Assembly (NCBI GenBank): GCA_038025085.1
Contig: CM076142.1
Coordinates: forward strand, 10,204,501 to 10,268,500
Source: Tetragonia tetragonoides
Lineage: Eukaryota; Streptophyta; Magnoliopsida; Caryophyllales; Aizoaceae
Direction: 5' to 3'
DNA length: 64,000 nucleotides
Shown here piece by piece: positions 20,926 through 32,875 of the stretch. Numbering within the stretch: position 1 is the first letter of the stretch; each line of letters opens with the position of its first letter. Below the pieces are notes generated by a model that was not told the origin of the DNA, searched no databases, and worked only from the letters and a program-made list of their open reading frames with translations. Position numbers and translations under genes: made by a program.

Positions 20926-23900
20926 TTAGCCAAAGCAAGAAGACCAACATCCCGTCTGAAAAAGGCGAAGCAAAGACAAAGGAAGTATGAATGAGAATAT
21001 CCAACTCACCAAAAGCAGTTTATTTCATTTGAAACATCAGATAATGAATAAGATGACAAAATTTACCTTTGGCTCCTGGTTGGAGTGACGAGTTTGCTGG
21101 TAATGGGATGGGACGGTGTTCTTGCTTGGGGGTGTCATTCTATCTTCTCGAGCCCTCTGAAAAGCAACTGTAAAACCCTCGGCCTGTGCAGGATCCTTGT
21201 TCCATACGCCGAATGCTGGAATGGTTGCTCCTTTGTCAGACTGCAATATGTCAAAACAGAAATAAGCAGCAAAATCTAATATAACTGCAGCAACTTACTG
21301 TCACAAAACATAACTCATAACTCTCCATATTTCATATCTTGATAGAAAGAAGCGCTTACATTTTGACTTCCTCGACTAACAGGCTTAGATTGAGGCTTTC
21401 CTCCTCTTGGATTGAGAGGAGACTGACCCCCAGGAGTTTGTCTACCAGGCCTGTAGGAGGTTTCAGATCCAGCAGATTCTTCGTCCTTGGAGACTCTCCT
21501 ACCTCCCTGACCAAGGTACTCTTCTGACCTAGTTTTGGGTGCAGCAGAAGGTGGCCTAGCTCTATCACCAATATCCCGGTTTAGCTGGGGCTCAACCATT
21601 TCATCCTTATTTTTACGAGCATTGTCAAAGTAAGCTGTGTATGCAACATTTTCTCCTCCATCCCAAGCCCCAAACTGGGGCACCTTGGAACGCACCTCCT
21701 GAGCTGAAGGTGCCTTAGAAGGCTCCTCTATGGCTATAGGGCCGTTCTTATTCTTCCTCACATTGTCGAAGCAGGCAGTGTAAGCAACTTCACCTGCACC
21801 CTCCCAAGCACCAAACTGTGGCACCTTTGACCTTGCTTCGTGTGGTTCAGGTTTGATTGTAGCAGGACGAGTTTGAGCCTGAGCTGCAGCCTCATTGCGG
21901 GGTTGCATGTTGCGGTTGATCTGGGGCTCGTTTTCAGTCTTTGTAGGCTCACCGTTCTTGGTTTTCCGGGCATTTTCGAAATAAGAAGTGTAACCAACAT
22001 TGTCTCCGCTATCCCAGGCGCCAAATTGGGGCACTTTCGATTGCTGTCCCCCTTGTGATCCAGCCCTATTATGAGTGGGGGATGCTTGAGCTGAAGCCCC
22101 ATTCTGTGGGAACATATCTGGGTTCTGTTCGGGGTCATTTGGATTTATCATGGCTCCATTGTGCTTGGTCTTTCGAGCTTTGTCAAAGTAAACCGTGTAG
22201 TTTTCCCCGCCCTCCCATGCACCAAACTTAGGTACTTTGGACTGTTTCACAAATCACAAAAGCAACAGTTATTTCAGGACAAAGCTTCATCTTTATTCCT
22301 TTGCCAGAGCAAATCTTCTATTAGCTAATAATTATACACAGCACAGATATACTCGAATCCAAGGGAAGAATAACTATCATCAGGTTCTTATGACAAAATA
22401 AAACTAGCAATGTTGACATTCAAGAGGCTTACCAAAATGCTGCTAGTCCTTTAGACAATCTATTTAAGAAAGTCTATGCGCTCTATGAACAAAGAATAAT
22501 AGGCTTGGTACTTTAAGTAAATGGTCGCAAATATCTTACAGCTTATGCTACTCAAGAAATATTTTGTATATGAAATTTTTTTCTGCTTTTGTGCAGGACA
22601 GCCAGGGATATGGATCAAAACACGATCAACAGACAGAAGTTGTAATTTCTTGGGGCTTCTAATGATGTCAAGCACTCAAAACTGCAGTTTTTGTGAAGTA
22701 AACCGATTTTTTTTCTTTCTATTTTGACCTCATGGTCAACATCACATCTACCTCCTTATAGAAGTAATAGGAAAGCCTGACCCACATCAGAGATACAAGA
22801 TTATTTCTGTTACTCATTCAGAATGTTCTGAAGATATATGTAGTGTGTCGAAAAGACAGCAAAGAAATCACATGAGAGAGTAGCCAAGTTAGACCAGATC
22901 ATGAGAAACCTGCATTACCAACATCGGAATGCTATACTTGTTCCACTTTGATTTTCGTAACTGTGAGTATGTGACCACAAAATATCCCATGAGAACATGT
23001 AAATTCCACTACCAGACCTTTCATCAAACGCTTATTCAAATATTTCTTCGGTATCAAAGCCACAAAGAATACGATTTATAGTTCAATGTGATGTGTGGTT
23101 TCTCTTCATATTGGCAAGTCACCTAAATTCTTATCCTCTAATGTCATATCAGCAAGTACAAAACCCCTGCAACTTTGCCAGGACTCAGGAGGCTATTATC
23201 CAGCTCTCCGTTAAGTCAGTTTAGTCTACGACATTACTAAAATGCTCTGGAGAACATGATCCCCACATGTCAGATGGCTCTGGCTCAGTATGTTCTGAAG
23301 TTCCGCTAAGTCAATTGTCAACTATCACGCAGTAATACAGAAATTGTGAAATGAGGAGATGAATATCTGGTATCTGAATAAAACAATGCAGATGCAACTC
23401 AGTTTTATCCGATACAGGGCAATGAAAAATGTATATGCTAGCAGGATAAAAACATTATAGAAACTGACAGTCCCTTGCCATTCCTAAATGTTATATGAGA
23501 CCAACAAGGGTGGTGGACTGGTGGTCTAGTGGTTCCAAACTTACTCCCAAGTGGTTTGGTAAGGCAAGGTCATGGGTTCGAATCCCCATTTCCCCCATGC
23601 CTTGTGTCTGCTGGCTTCTAGGAACTATACTAGCCCCTTGTTGGTGCTACGTTGACGGGGCTAGTGCTTGTGCTGATTGTTCAGCTAGTCTGATATGTTC
23701 GCTATTGAACACGAGAGTTCGAACATGACGTAGTGGGGGGTGCCTCGGTCGCCATTCACTTGCACCCTCTTTTTGCAGAGCAAAAAAAAAAAAAATGTTA
23801 TATGAGAATGCACTTTTTTTTTTGGTAATCAATATGAGAATGCACTTACGATTGACAACTTCCCCTCCAAAGACGGAAACACAAGAAAGTGGAGAGATGG

Positions 23901-25025
23901 TCATCAAGACAAAGCTTGATAAGAAAGGTTAAGTAAAAGGACGGGTTAAAAGGAGTTGTATTCTTCAAGAAAACTTCTAATAAGATGATTTCACATCATT
24001 AATCACACTAATTGCAAACCATCTCTCAAGAAAGTGCCTTTTGCTAACTTCAATACCCTCCTTTCACCCTGACCTAAACACAAGTAAAGGAGCTCATTAT
24101 CCAAGGTAATAGTCATTAATTTGCTACAGTTAGAACAAACATGCTAACAATATTCAGTTGATGGACACCCTTTCTACAAAGCAAGAATCATGTTACCAGT
24201 TGACACTCAATTGATTCGATTGCTCCTCATCTATACTTGATGTCATTGCAGGTTTCAGTAGCGCGGTCTAATATCATGAAAATGACAGTTGCCACACAAA
24301 TTTAGTCCTAGATCTCTCTTGATCAACCTAAATATCTCAATCTACAACATATTGAACAGCTTTTGACAAACTTTAACGGAACTCTATCACCACATGGTCT
24401 ACTTCCAACAACCAAACAGCACACACAACCAAAGCCCAAACTAAAAGTCACTTGATATTCCAAATTTAATGCTCAAGAAGTTCTGGTGACAGCTAAAGCA
24501 AAAAATTAGCATATCATTGAGCAATCATAAATACCAACACTTTGATTGAATTACCCTTTATTATTTGATTACACAGATTTACACAAAGCCTTAAGCAATA
24601 ATGTCAGAAATGACACATCAAATTTGGCATGTACATTTACTATATGATCTCCTAACAATCATGAGGCTCAATAATCACCACCCAAGTTCCTGATGTTAAA
24701 GAAGTCAATTTTGTTAGTACACATAATAAAGTTGTGAACTTGATTTCAAACTTCAACAGTTCAACCCAAATGTCACCAAACTCATCAATTACCTACAAAA
24801 ATTTGCATCAATAAAGGAGAGCAGAGCAACTTCCTTTGACAGACAACAAAAAGAGAAGAATTTCCCATTTTCCACTACAAACAAAACCTCTCAAAATGAC
24901 ATCAATCAATGAGAAATGACAAGAACCCAGAAAACCCAGAAAACAAACAAGCAAGAAAAATCAAACCCAGATCAAATTTTGCAAATTCCAAGCAAATGAA
25001 AGAGGTTTAAGACACTTACAGCCAT
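20926..25025 (-). CDS. RIN4-like immune regulator with five NOI motifs, four exons
   Basis: The exons are 25020-25025 (ATG GCT only), 21360-22241, 21067-21240 and 20926-20955. All junctions are GT-AG and phase 0, giving 363 residues. NOI motifs start with VPKFGAW or VPQFGAW near residues 4, 71, 141 and 188, each followed by a YxxYFxxxRKxK-type tail. A distinct C-terminal NOI (TIPAFGVW, GFTVAFQRARE) lies near 302-328. The last exon ends GCWSSCFG, a cysteine-rich tail suited to membrane acylation as in RIN4. RIN4 binds the plasma membrane, regulates PAMP and NLR signalling, and is cleaved by AvrRpt2 at VPxFGxW sites. The Arabidopsis protein is about 211 residues with two NOI motifs, so three extra N-type NOI units are present here. 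Intron 1 is about 2.8 kb and carries a SINE. The leader is GA/CT-rich. Confidence 0.93.
23486..23807 (+). mobile_element. tRNA-derived SINE with A and B boxes and 15-bp target duplication
   Basis: The target aaatgttatatgaga at 23486-23500 is repeated exactly at 23793-23807. The body contains a pol III A box (tggtctagtgg, from 23522) and a perfect B box (GGTTCGAATCC, 23575-23585) about 50 bp apart, as in tRNA promoters. It ends in an A run from 23782. At about 290 bp it is an apparently full-length element. The frame MRPTRVVDWWSSG over it is a by-product. Confidence 0.92.
23801..23847. mobile_element. Micro-insertion beside the SINE: poly-T plus ggtaatcaa, 15-bp target duplication
   Basis: The target tatgagaatgcactt at 23801-23815 is repeated exactly at 23833-23847, around 17 bases. 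Its target overlaps the SINE's own right target copy by seven bases, so two retroinsertion events hit the same spot. Confidence 0.8.
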
Positions 25026-25290
25026 GAAAGCAACAAACTTTGTAGGAATGAAAACTCCAGCAAACAAAGGCGGCTATGCAGAGAGAGAGAGGAGAGAGAG
25101 AGAGTGATTGGGGAATCAGAGAGGAGGAGGAGGGTGAGGGTGGGGGGTGCAGAGGTGATTTTATTAAATTTTTGAGCATTGACTTGGTGAATGGCGAGCC
25201 AATTGGTGATGTTTGACAATTCTTCCTTCCCTCCTTTCTTTGTCTCTCTCTTTCTCTCTCTCTCTCATTGGACACTCTCTTTCTTGGTCT
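25026..25290 (-). promoter_or_regulatory. GA/CT-rich 5' leader of the RIN4-like gene
   Basis: Directly upstream of the ATG the minus strand shows CTCTCTCTC-type runs (plus-strand gagagagagag at 25081-25105). Further CT/GA tracts lie at 25244-25266. Such pyrimidine tracts are common in plant 5' untranslated leaders. No TATA box was assigned. Confidence 0.4.
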
Positions 25291-26011
25291 AGTCTGGCAA
25301 GACTCGTTCTTTTTTCCTACGGAAGGCTGCGTCCGTACACCATAGGGATCATCATGGTAAATACTCAAATGGAGGAAAAAATGACTTTTCTTTTTGTCAA
25401 TGCCTTTATAGATTTTTACTTTTTTGTCAAATTTTTTTTTTTTTTTGGGTGAGACTTTTGGCAATATATTTTTAGAAAAGAGACTTCGGACTTGGACGGT
25501 TCAACCCATAAGGTTGTTGGAAACAAGTGGAAGATGCACTACTATGTTATGCTATCCACCCCAAACTCTAAGAAAAAGATACATTCAGATTACGGAAGAG
25601 GAAAATATGTGTCATTTTTCTTTTTCTTTCTAGTAGGTTAATGTTGATGGATAAGTTTTTTTTTCATTTTGTTTTTTCATTGAACTGAAATCGGTCAATT
25701 ATTAGATCAAAGTGAATTGATAATAATGTGTGAGACAATAATCAATAACCTGAATTAAACTGAATTAATTCTAAGATAATTGAAAAAAAAACCTCTTTCT
25801 TCATGACTTGAAATAGAGGAAAACTAATAAACAAACAAAAAAATACCATTCTAAAGAAAGCCTTAAAGAGGAATGGAGTAGAGAAGTTTAATAATTTTTT
25901 GTGAACGGTAAAATAACCTCCAACTTTGTTAGGAATGAGACTTTAACTCAAGTCATTGACTCATTGTTGATAATAATGAGGGGTGCACCACTGCGCTACC
26001 TACTCCAAACT

Positions 26012-26058
26012 TGCAAGTTCAATAGTTTTTTTTTGGTGAGATGCAAGTTCAATAGTTT
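26012..26058. mobile_element. Micro-insertion of only 13 bases with 17-bp target duplication
   Basis: The target tgcaagttcaatagttt at 26012-26028 is repeated exactly at 26042-26058. The insert is ttttttggtgaga. On the minus strand that is tctcacc plus a short A tail. Confidence 0.8.
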
Positions 26059-26508
26059 AGGAAGAGTATAGAGATAGGAGTAACAATTAAATAAAATTGA
26101 AAATGTAACAACAATATTTATTGTTATGTTGTGAAATTCAGTTATGCATATTGTACTCTGTTGACACAACTGGTATGAACATTTTACCAGTATCCAAATT
26201 CAGTTATTGTAGATTTTTAGTTTTGCTACCCAAACGACGTGTTGGTTTGACCAATTCTAGGATCAACTCCCCTTTTCTATATGGCTGCTCGACAATAAAA
26301 AATAAAAAAAAAAGTGAAAAAGGAAAATTAAGAAATCTTTAATTATTTATTTCAATTGGACGTGTGTTTGGTTTTAAGGGCTGTTTCTACGTGGGGAGAT
26401 TTTTGTTGACTGCAACCATTTCCTTCTCGATTATAGGATTGTCCGGTAAATATTAAATTATTGATATGATATTTTTTTTGGGGGGTTATACTCATTTTTC
26501 GTTTAAAG

Positions 26509-26562
26509 AATACAAGTATTTAAGTATCCCTCCAAAAAAAATAAAAAAATACAAGTACTTAA
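26509..26562 (+). mobile_element. Micro-insertion: gtatccctcc plus A-rich tail, 15-bp target duplication
   Basis: The target aatacaagtatttaa at 26509-26523 recurs with one change at 26548-26562. The insert is 24 bases. Confidence 0.65.
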
Positions 26563-27291
26563 TTAAATAAGTATTAAACTATTTTGGATTGTAATCCAAT
26601 CACCAACTCCTAGCTAGTTGCATATAGTTTTCTTTATCTAATTTTTATTAAGGAAAAGAGAAATTGTCATTCATGAAATGTAATACATTTACAAATACAA
26701 ATTTCTCTAAACAAGTGTAAATCTAAAATAACTATATGAATATATTTCCCAATACTACGGCTTGAAATTGATGTATTGCAAAGTTCCGCTGAATTTTTCT
26801 TAACAAATTAAATGGTTTCTCACTTTTATATATATATATATATATGATTGTTGTTGCTATTACAGTATTATGAAAAAAAACACTATTAGCATTAGATTTA
26901 AAGGAGGATGCCAACTAAGGTATTACTATTAGTCTTCTTTATTGCTGGTAGAAAACCTCCCTTCATAATCTCATGCATTCTTCTCTGTCATTATGTCGCC
27001 TTGGGTATGGAGCAGTTTTAAATTCCTTGGCCAGTTGTCCCACTCTTTAAGGTGCCTACAAGCCAGTGCGGGGATAGTCAATGTGATCGACGGTGGATAC
27101 CCTTGATCGTGAACTAAAAAAATTATGTCACTACCTACTTTGTCATACAATTAAACTAGATTTATTAGAGAATTGGGGTTAATTAGGAGGCCAAGTGGCC
27201 ACCTTCTATTATGGGGATTCACTTGTCAACCCCCAACGATTAGAGATCTTATATATTCAAGTTCGCTAATTTGATTGGACTTGCATTGCTT

Positions 27292-27324
27292 GGAAAACAA
27301 AACAAAACAATACAAAACAAAACA

Positions 27325-27361
<37 letters not shown>

Positions 27362-27395
27362 AATAATAATAATAATGATAATAATAATAATAATA
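27292..27395. repeat. Compound microsatellite (CAAAA)n, (CAA)n, (TAA)n
   Basis: Three neighbouring short-unit repeats of related sequence. The poly-leucine frame on the minus strand is an artefact of this repeat. Confidence 0.95.
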
Positions 27396-28172
27396 CCTTA
27401 GTATGTTTCATACACTCGTAAGTTATCTTGTCACGTGTTGACACTTAGGCACCGAGTCGCATATATCAACTCCGTATAGAAGCTAAACCTAACCGACGAC
27501 AACCCTTTCGGAAAGAGACAATGAGTTATAGGTGGTTGATCACAAACAAAAGAAAATTTAAATGGAAGAGTTTAACAGAATGAGGGAAAACACAAGCAAG
27601 TGGTAATTTAAGTTCCGCATCCTATTCACATAACTCAGTTATCAGGGGTTTAAGTTCTCATCTATGTAGGAAGATTAAAACCTCCTCTATCTTTCATTGC
27701 ACGGAAGGTTTTCTCATCCGCTTTGAAGCTTTTAATGGGTCGAATTGCCCGAAAGAGACGATATTGGGCAATGATTTTCATTAATTACTCAAGTTAAACA
27801 AGTGTGCATCGGAAGTGTTTGCTTTGGATCTGTTCAGCAATTGGGCACTCGAAGGCCAAGTCTCTCTCCTTTGTGTTGCATACTTGCATGTACTGATTGT
27901 ACTCCATGTACAAGCTTGTTTATTTTTCACCTGTTCCCATGAAGCCATACTCTAAATAAATATGCAAGCATTTTTTATATTGACAATGATTCTTGTGGGT
28001 GGAATATTGAAATTCTATTGCTAGATATCATACCAACTAGGGGGTGTAATAGAATATATTTAGATGCCTATATTTTTTTAATCGTAAGAAGACATAATTA
28101 TCGACATCCAAATTAAATATCCTGAATTGAAAATTGCTATGAATGTGCTGGCAAAGATGAATCTTAACAAAC

Positions 28173-28216
28173 AATCAAACATTACCCTTCAGAAAAAGAA
28201 AAAAAAATCAAACATT
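28173..28216 (+). mobile_element. Micro-insertion: acccttcag plus A-rich tail, 11-bp target duplication
   Basis: The target aatcaaacatt at 28173-28183 is repeated exactly at 28206-28216, around 22 bases ending in A. Confidence 0.65.
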
Positions 28217-28689
28217 CAAAAGGAGTGTTTTCATTATCGATTTCCTTTCTCTACTTAATTAAGTTTATCCAATGGCTAAAAAATTGGCATTAACATTGCA
28301 AATATTTACTAGAATAACATATGGATATGATGATGTATTTTTAGTTGTTTTCCACTCGTGATTTATGAATTATAAGACGTGTAAGTTAAATGATTTGTGT
28401 TGAATCATACTTCTTTTTTAAAGCTAACATGGAATACAAATTAGCATGATAAAGAGAGTATTCGGGGGGGATCGTATTGTATTGATACTTAATATGTATC
28501 GTCGAACATTACATCGATCATATTGCTAGGAGAATCAACATCCCAAAACCAATTTTAACTCCCAAGATAGCAACACATACCTACTTAACTTATGGGCAAT
28601 TTTGGATGTGATATTTTTCACTTATTTTAGAATTGTTTTATTTCAGTTCACTCACACACTTTTTTACTCACATATTACTATTCTTTTCA

Positions 28690-28860
28690 ATGGAATTCAA
28701 TTTTAGTAGTTCATTGAATAAAAGTTATAAAAACATTTTTTTTTTCTTGTTCTAGTAAATTGAACTGAGCTCCATTAAACTGAAATATACAAAAATGAAT
28801 AGTAATATATGAGGGAAATAATAGATTACTAAACTGAACTGAAGTCAAACTCCAGAACCA
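28690..28860. mobile_element. Diverged ACTGAAC-family MITE fragment
   Basis: Contains aaattgaactgagc, ttaaactgaaa and actaaactgaactgaa on the right, and gaattcaattttagtagttc on the left, with a T run between. Termini were not found. Confidence 0.4.
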
Positions 28861-29000
28861 ATTACAATTTACAAATTGTACCAAAATAAGGGATGTCATT
28901 TAAAGAAGTTATAGGAAGTAGATCAATGTGACTCGTGTCTCATGATGGTTGCGATTTGATTTGAGTCCAAGTTGTAGGACGAAACACTCAACACCAAACA

Positions 29001-29983
29001 AAGACCCGCAGTCCCGCAGGCACCATCTCTCTCTCTCTCTCTCTCTCTCTGACAAATCCAGTCACTGTCTCTCTCTCTCTCTAGTGCATCGTTAGTCATC
29101 TTTTAATCCCACCGTTTTAGTCATTTATGTCTTTAATCGCACTTTAACCCAAAACCCCAATTCCAAAACCCAAACAATTTATGAAAAAAACAAAAATTTC
29201 CAAAATCCAAACAACAAAAGCACCAATGACCAATCTCTCTCTGTTTTCTTTCAGTCACACAGTCACTCTCCTTTCTCTCTCTCTGGTTTCTAAACCCATT
29301 TTAATGCATCAATTAATCACATTTTAATCCCAGTATTTGTCATCAATGTCCTTTATCACACTTTAACCCAACCCTCTTCTCTCTCTGCTTTTGCCTGCTG
29401 CTAAAACCCCCTTGGCTTTTATCTACCCCAATTTTATCACTTTTCAGCCAAAACAAAAGGGGGCAACCCACCAGCTAAATTCCCCCCATTAATCCCAAAA
29501 CACCATTTCTTTTTCTTAATACCCATTAAAACAACTCTGAAAAGCACTTTTCTTTGCTAATTTTAGCCAAATCCACAGATCTATGGCCTTTAATCTGGTT
29601 TTTTAGATCAAGAAACCCTGCTTTCTTTACTGAGGGTTTTAGCAGCTTCTTTTGTAAAGATTGATACCAACCAACTGGTAAATATCTAGAAACCCTTTTT
29701 AAGGCAATATTCTCTGTTGCTGTTAGCTGGGGTTTGGTGAATTAATTTGGTAAATTCCTCTTCATTTCCTTGATGGGTCTGTTGAAGAACCCTTTCTGTA
29801 TTTGCATTTGATGCTAATCTTGTTGATATTCTTAGGAAAAAGCTGGTTTTCTGAACTGGGTTTCTAATTTTTCCCCTTTAAAGGTTTAGTCTTTTACCCT
29901 TATAAATCAACAAAAAACTATCAGCCCTTCACATTACATGAGAAGTACTAGTAAAAGAGAAAGAAGAGAAGAAAGAAGTAAAT
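29001..29983 (+). promoter_or_regulatory. CT-rich promoter and 5' leader of the BAP31-like gene
   Basis: CT dinucleotide runs at about 29029-29051 and 29069-29082, plus repeated ccaaaacccc-like pyrimidine stretches, precede the gene. The transcript leader probably includes part of this and may contain an intron, which I cannot place. An ATG at 29938 opens a 74-codon frame that overlaps the main start in another frame. Confidence 0.4.
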
Positions 29984-32875
29984 ATGATTCAGCTATTGTA
30001 TTTTGTGTTGTGTGTGGAGGCTGTTGTGGCATTTTTAATGTTGGTGAAGATAGGGCCATTAAGAGAGCTGGTAATGAAGGGTTTGGATCATGTGAAAATG
30101 GGGAAAGGTCCAGCTACTGTGAAGACAATTGCTGGAACAATGTCTGTGATTTTGCTATCTAGTTTTATGAACATTGCCAAGATCCAGAATAAAGGTGCTA
30201 AGCTTGGTACTATGTCTCCTATGGATCAAGTTCTCTGGAGGACTCACTTACTTGAGGCTTCACTTATGGGTATGACCTCACCAAAACCTCTCTCTCTTCG
30301 CCCCCACCCCTTAATGAGCTAATGTGAATTGATTTTGGTATGTTTGTTAATCTTGATTTATGTTCCACCTGGATGTTGTAATGTTATTTCGTCCCGTTTC
30401 TTTAATTTGATTTGATGAGGAACATGTGTAAATGTCTATCTTGAATGAGAATTTTGACATGATAGTGACAGATTCATGGTTTTGTGCTAGTAGCATTTGT
30501 TTGTTTGACAATACTTGTGGTGTTAGTATCTATCAATAGTGAGGGATTGTTTAGTTCGCATCGGGTGCGTTTGTATTTCTAGTATCTTGGGGCAAATGGC
30601 GAAATGTGAATTAAGGAATTCCTCTTTTAATGAAATTTGGGTGTTTGTATGTTTGATTTGAGGGGTGAATATCTCCTGGAAGCAGAACTGGATTTCAAAT
30701 TTGTCCTTGAAGGTAAGATAGAGTTTAGTACCCTCTTAGTTTGAAGAAATATAGTTTGAGACTTGAGAAGAGGGTTTTTCTGAGTCTAACTAATCGTTTA
30801 GCAAGAGTCAGTAAAATTGAGAAAACAGCTTTCCCTATTTCCTAGTTTGTGCAGGTATTGTAGTTTACAGAAGTTGTTTTCTGAGTTTTTGTTTGATGTG
30901 AATCAAGAAATTGAGATTCACAGGGCTATTCAAGTACAATTTGCTCCTTTTAAGATTTGTTGTTCTGAACAATCCCAAGTTGTGAACATTTAAACGTTCT
31001 TCTAGTTAATCTATAGTCTGAAACCCTTTTATATCCCTCATCCCAGATGCTTTCTCACCGAATCTCACCATTCAAATGACCCTAATGAGTATAATGGTTG
31101 ATTTGACGGCTCTTATGTATGACCAAGTGGACTAATTCATTGTGTACCTGAATGCTTGTGGTGAATTTGTGATCAGACTCTACAAACCCTGTCTCCCACT
31201 GACGCCACTGTGTTGCCCAAATGCTAAAAACTGAACCTATTAGGTGTTCTAGATAGGATAGATGCCTAGATGGTAGTTCAAAATGAGCTTGGTCACTGGA
31301 GTGGTATGTGTAGGGATGTTATATATGTCTGAAAAATTGTGTTGAGTGCACTAAGCTTTTTGAGTTTAAGCATCTATTTCTAGGATTTCCTCGCTTTTCT
31401 TCTCGTTAATTTCCTTTTTACTTTTTCTAAAAAGAGATCTAGATTTCTTTCTTTGTGTGCACACATATCAAGATTTCTATGGAAATGATTTGGAGCAGGA
31501 AACTCTGCTTGGACATTGTGTGTGCATGATATATCTCAAGGAGGCACCTTAAACCATCCAGCTTTTCTGGCTCTTTTGGTAGAATTAGCTCACTGGGGCA
31601 GAACCTGTTGTTTACTCTTTCCTAATGTCTTATTATGTTTGAGGGAGTTTGGAGTAAATGGTGATAATTATATACCAATATGGAGATGGATCTCCAGCTA
31701 GATACACAAATCACCAAATCAGATGAATCAACTGGATAGCAACATGTTTGAACAATTATTTTCTTGGATTATCTGTGAGTTTAGAAAAAAAGAATATTCA
31801 GCTGGCAATTTTTTTTTTTCAGAAATTTGGATGTTGTAGAATTACCTGTTTCATTGAGTAGTTCTTTTCCATCCCTTTGAGGGCTATGTTATCTCTGCTT
31901 AGGGATAGAGATTGCCAAAAGAGGCAGGCATCTACTTGTAGACTGATGTTTTCAAGGGAAGCATGCCAAGGAATGTGTTCTGTCTATAAGTACTGTACTG
32001 CCTTAAAAACTGATCATCACAACCGGTTTTACAATGTGGAAATGAGGAGTTGATTGATCATATAGTGCAAAGCGAGAAGTGGGAAGCTTGGGTTTTGTGC
32101 TTAATTTTGAGGTACTAGCTTTCAAAGGGCAAATTCCTGTAAAAGAAAAATGTTTTGACGAAATTGGCGCTTGGATTATTTCAATTTGTTCATCTCTCTT
32201 CTTTCCAGGAGGCTAGCAGCTTTTGGTTGTTTTATGGAGCTGCTAAGTTATGTAATGGGAGTTCTTAGTTTCCAATTTGTTCTTTTTTGGCAATATTTTG
32301 TTGTTTTATAGTCGTTCATATGTTGTAAATGAGAGCTTCAATTGCAGCTTTGGTCTTCGAGTAAGTCTAACTCTCTCCAAAAGATGTGCAACCACGTTTT
32401 ATAGTCACAGTGCAAACATGATGATAGAGAGCTTATTAACTTTAACTTATGTCTTCTTGGCTTCTTACTGCTGAATTAATCGCTTAACGAGTGAATTCAC
32501 TTTTTTTCAGGGTTTACTTTGTTTCTTGGCTTCGTAGTCGACCGCATGCACCATTATTTGCGGAAATTAATCAATATAAGAGGCACAGTTGGAGCATCAA
32601 AGGAGGAAGTGGAGAGGCTTCAGAAAGAAAAGCAACAGCTCAAGGAAAAAGAAGAGAAGGCTTCAAAAGAAATAACTAAACTGCACAATGAAGTTTCAAA
32701 GTTAACTGAAGAAGTGAAGAAGCTAAAATCAGAATCACTGGAGAAGGACAAGAAGGTTGAGACCGCTGACGCTCATGTAGAAGCCCTTCAGAAACAAGCT
32801 GCTGATTTGCTTCTCGAGTATGATCGTCTTTTAGAGGATAATCAGAACCTACAGACACAGCTTCCTCGAAGGTGA
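29984..32875 (+). CDS. BAP31/BAP29-like ER membrane protein, two exons
   Basis: Exon 1 is 29984-30269 and exon 2 is 32511-32875. The donor is GTATGA after ATGG, the acceptor TTTCAG, the phase is 1, giving 216 residues, the usual plant length. The N-terminus starts MIQLLYFVLC and contains three membrane segments (about 1-20, 44-62 and 94-113). Conserved landmarks are KGLDHVKMGKGP, then WRTHLLEASLMG in the second loop. From about residue 120 the protein is a charged coiled coil rich in K and E, ending near LLEYDRLLEDNQNLQ. BAP31 proteins sit in the ER with the coil in the cytosol and act in membrane-protein export and quality control. Plant members are little studied. The 2.2-kb intron holds nothing recognised. 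GAAG/GTGATG just before the stop could be a donor for an alternative end. Confidence 0.93.

Larger units (their letters stand above)
22242..25019 (-). other. Large first intron of the RIN4-like gene
   Basis: Donor GTAAGT at 25014-25019 and acceptor GAAACAG ending at 22242. It contains the tRNA-derived SINE and one micro-insertion, and otherwise no recognised feature. RIN4 genes characteristically split after the first two codons, so the unusual exon 1 is supported by family structure. Confidence 0.85.
25291..29000. other. Intergenic DNA between the RIN4-like and BAP31-like genes
   Basis: AT-rich, with three micro-insertions listed separately. A further likely one lies near 25414-25462 (long T run then gggtgagac between ttttgtcaa and ttttggcaa). 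There is also a partial ACTGAAC MITE and a compound microsatellite. I see no gene. A stretch at 26930-27110 is less AT-rich but was not identified. Confidence 0.5.

Noticed and set aside
21758..22138. 126-residue minus-strand frame within RIN4 exon 2
   Set aside because: Alternate frame of the repeated NOI exon; the in-frame NOI motifs belong to the other register.
24961..25464. 167-residue minus-strand frame upstream of RIN4
   Set aside because: Runs through GA-rich leader and across the GTAAGT donor into the intron; low-complexity Ser/Leu sequence.
27226..27444. Poly-leucine minus-strand frame
   Set aside because: Product of the (CAA)n/(TAA)n microsatellite.
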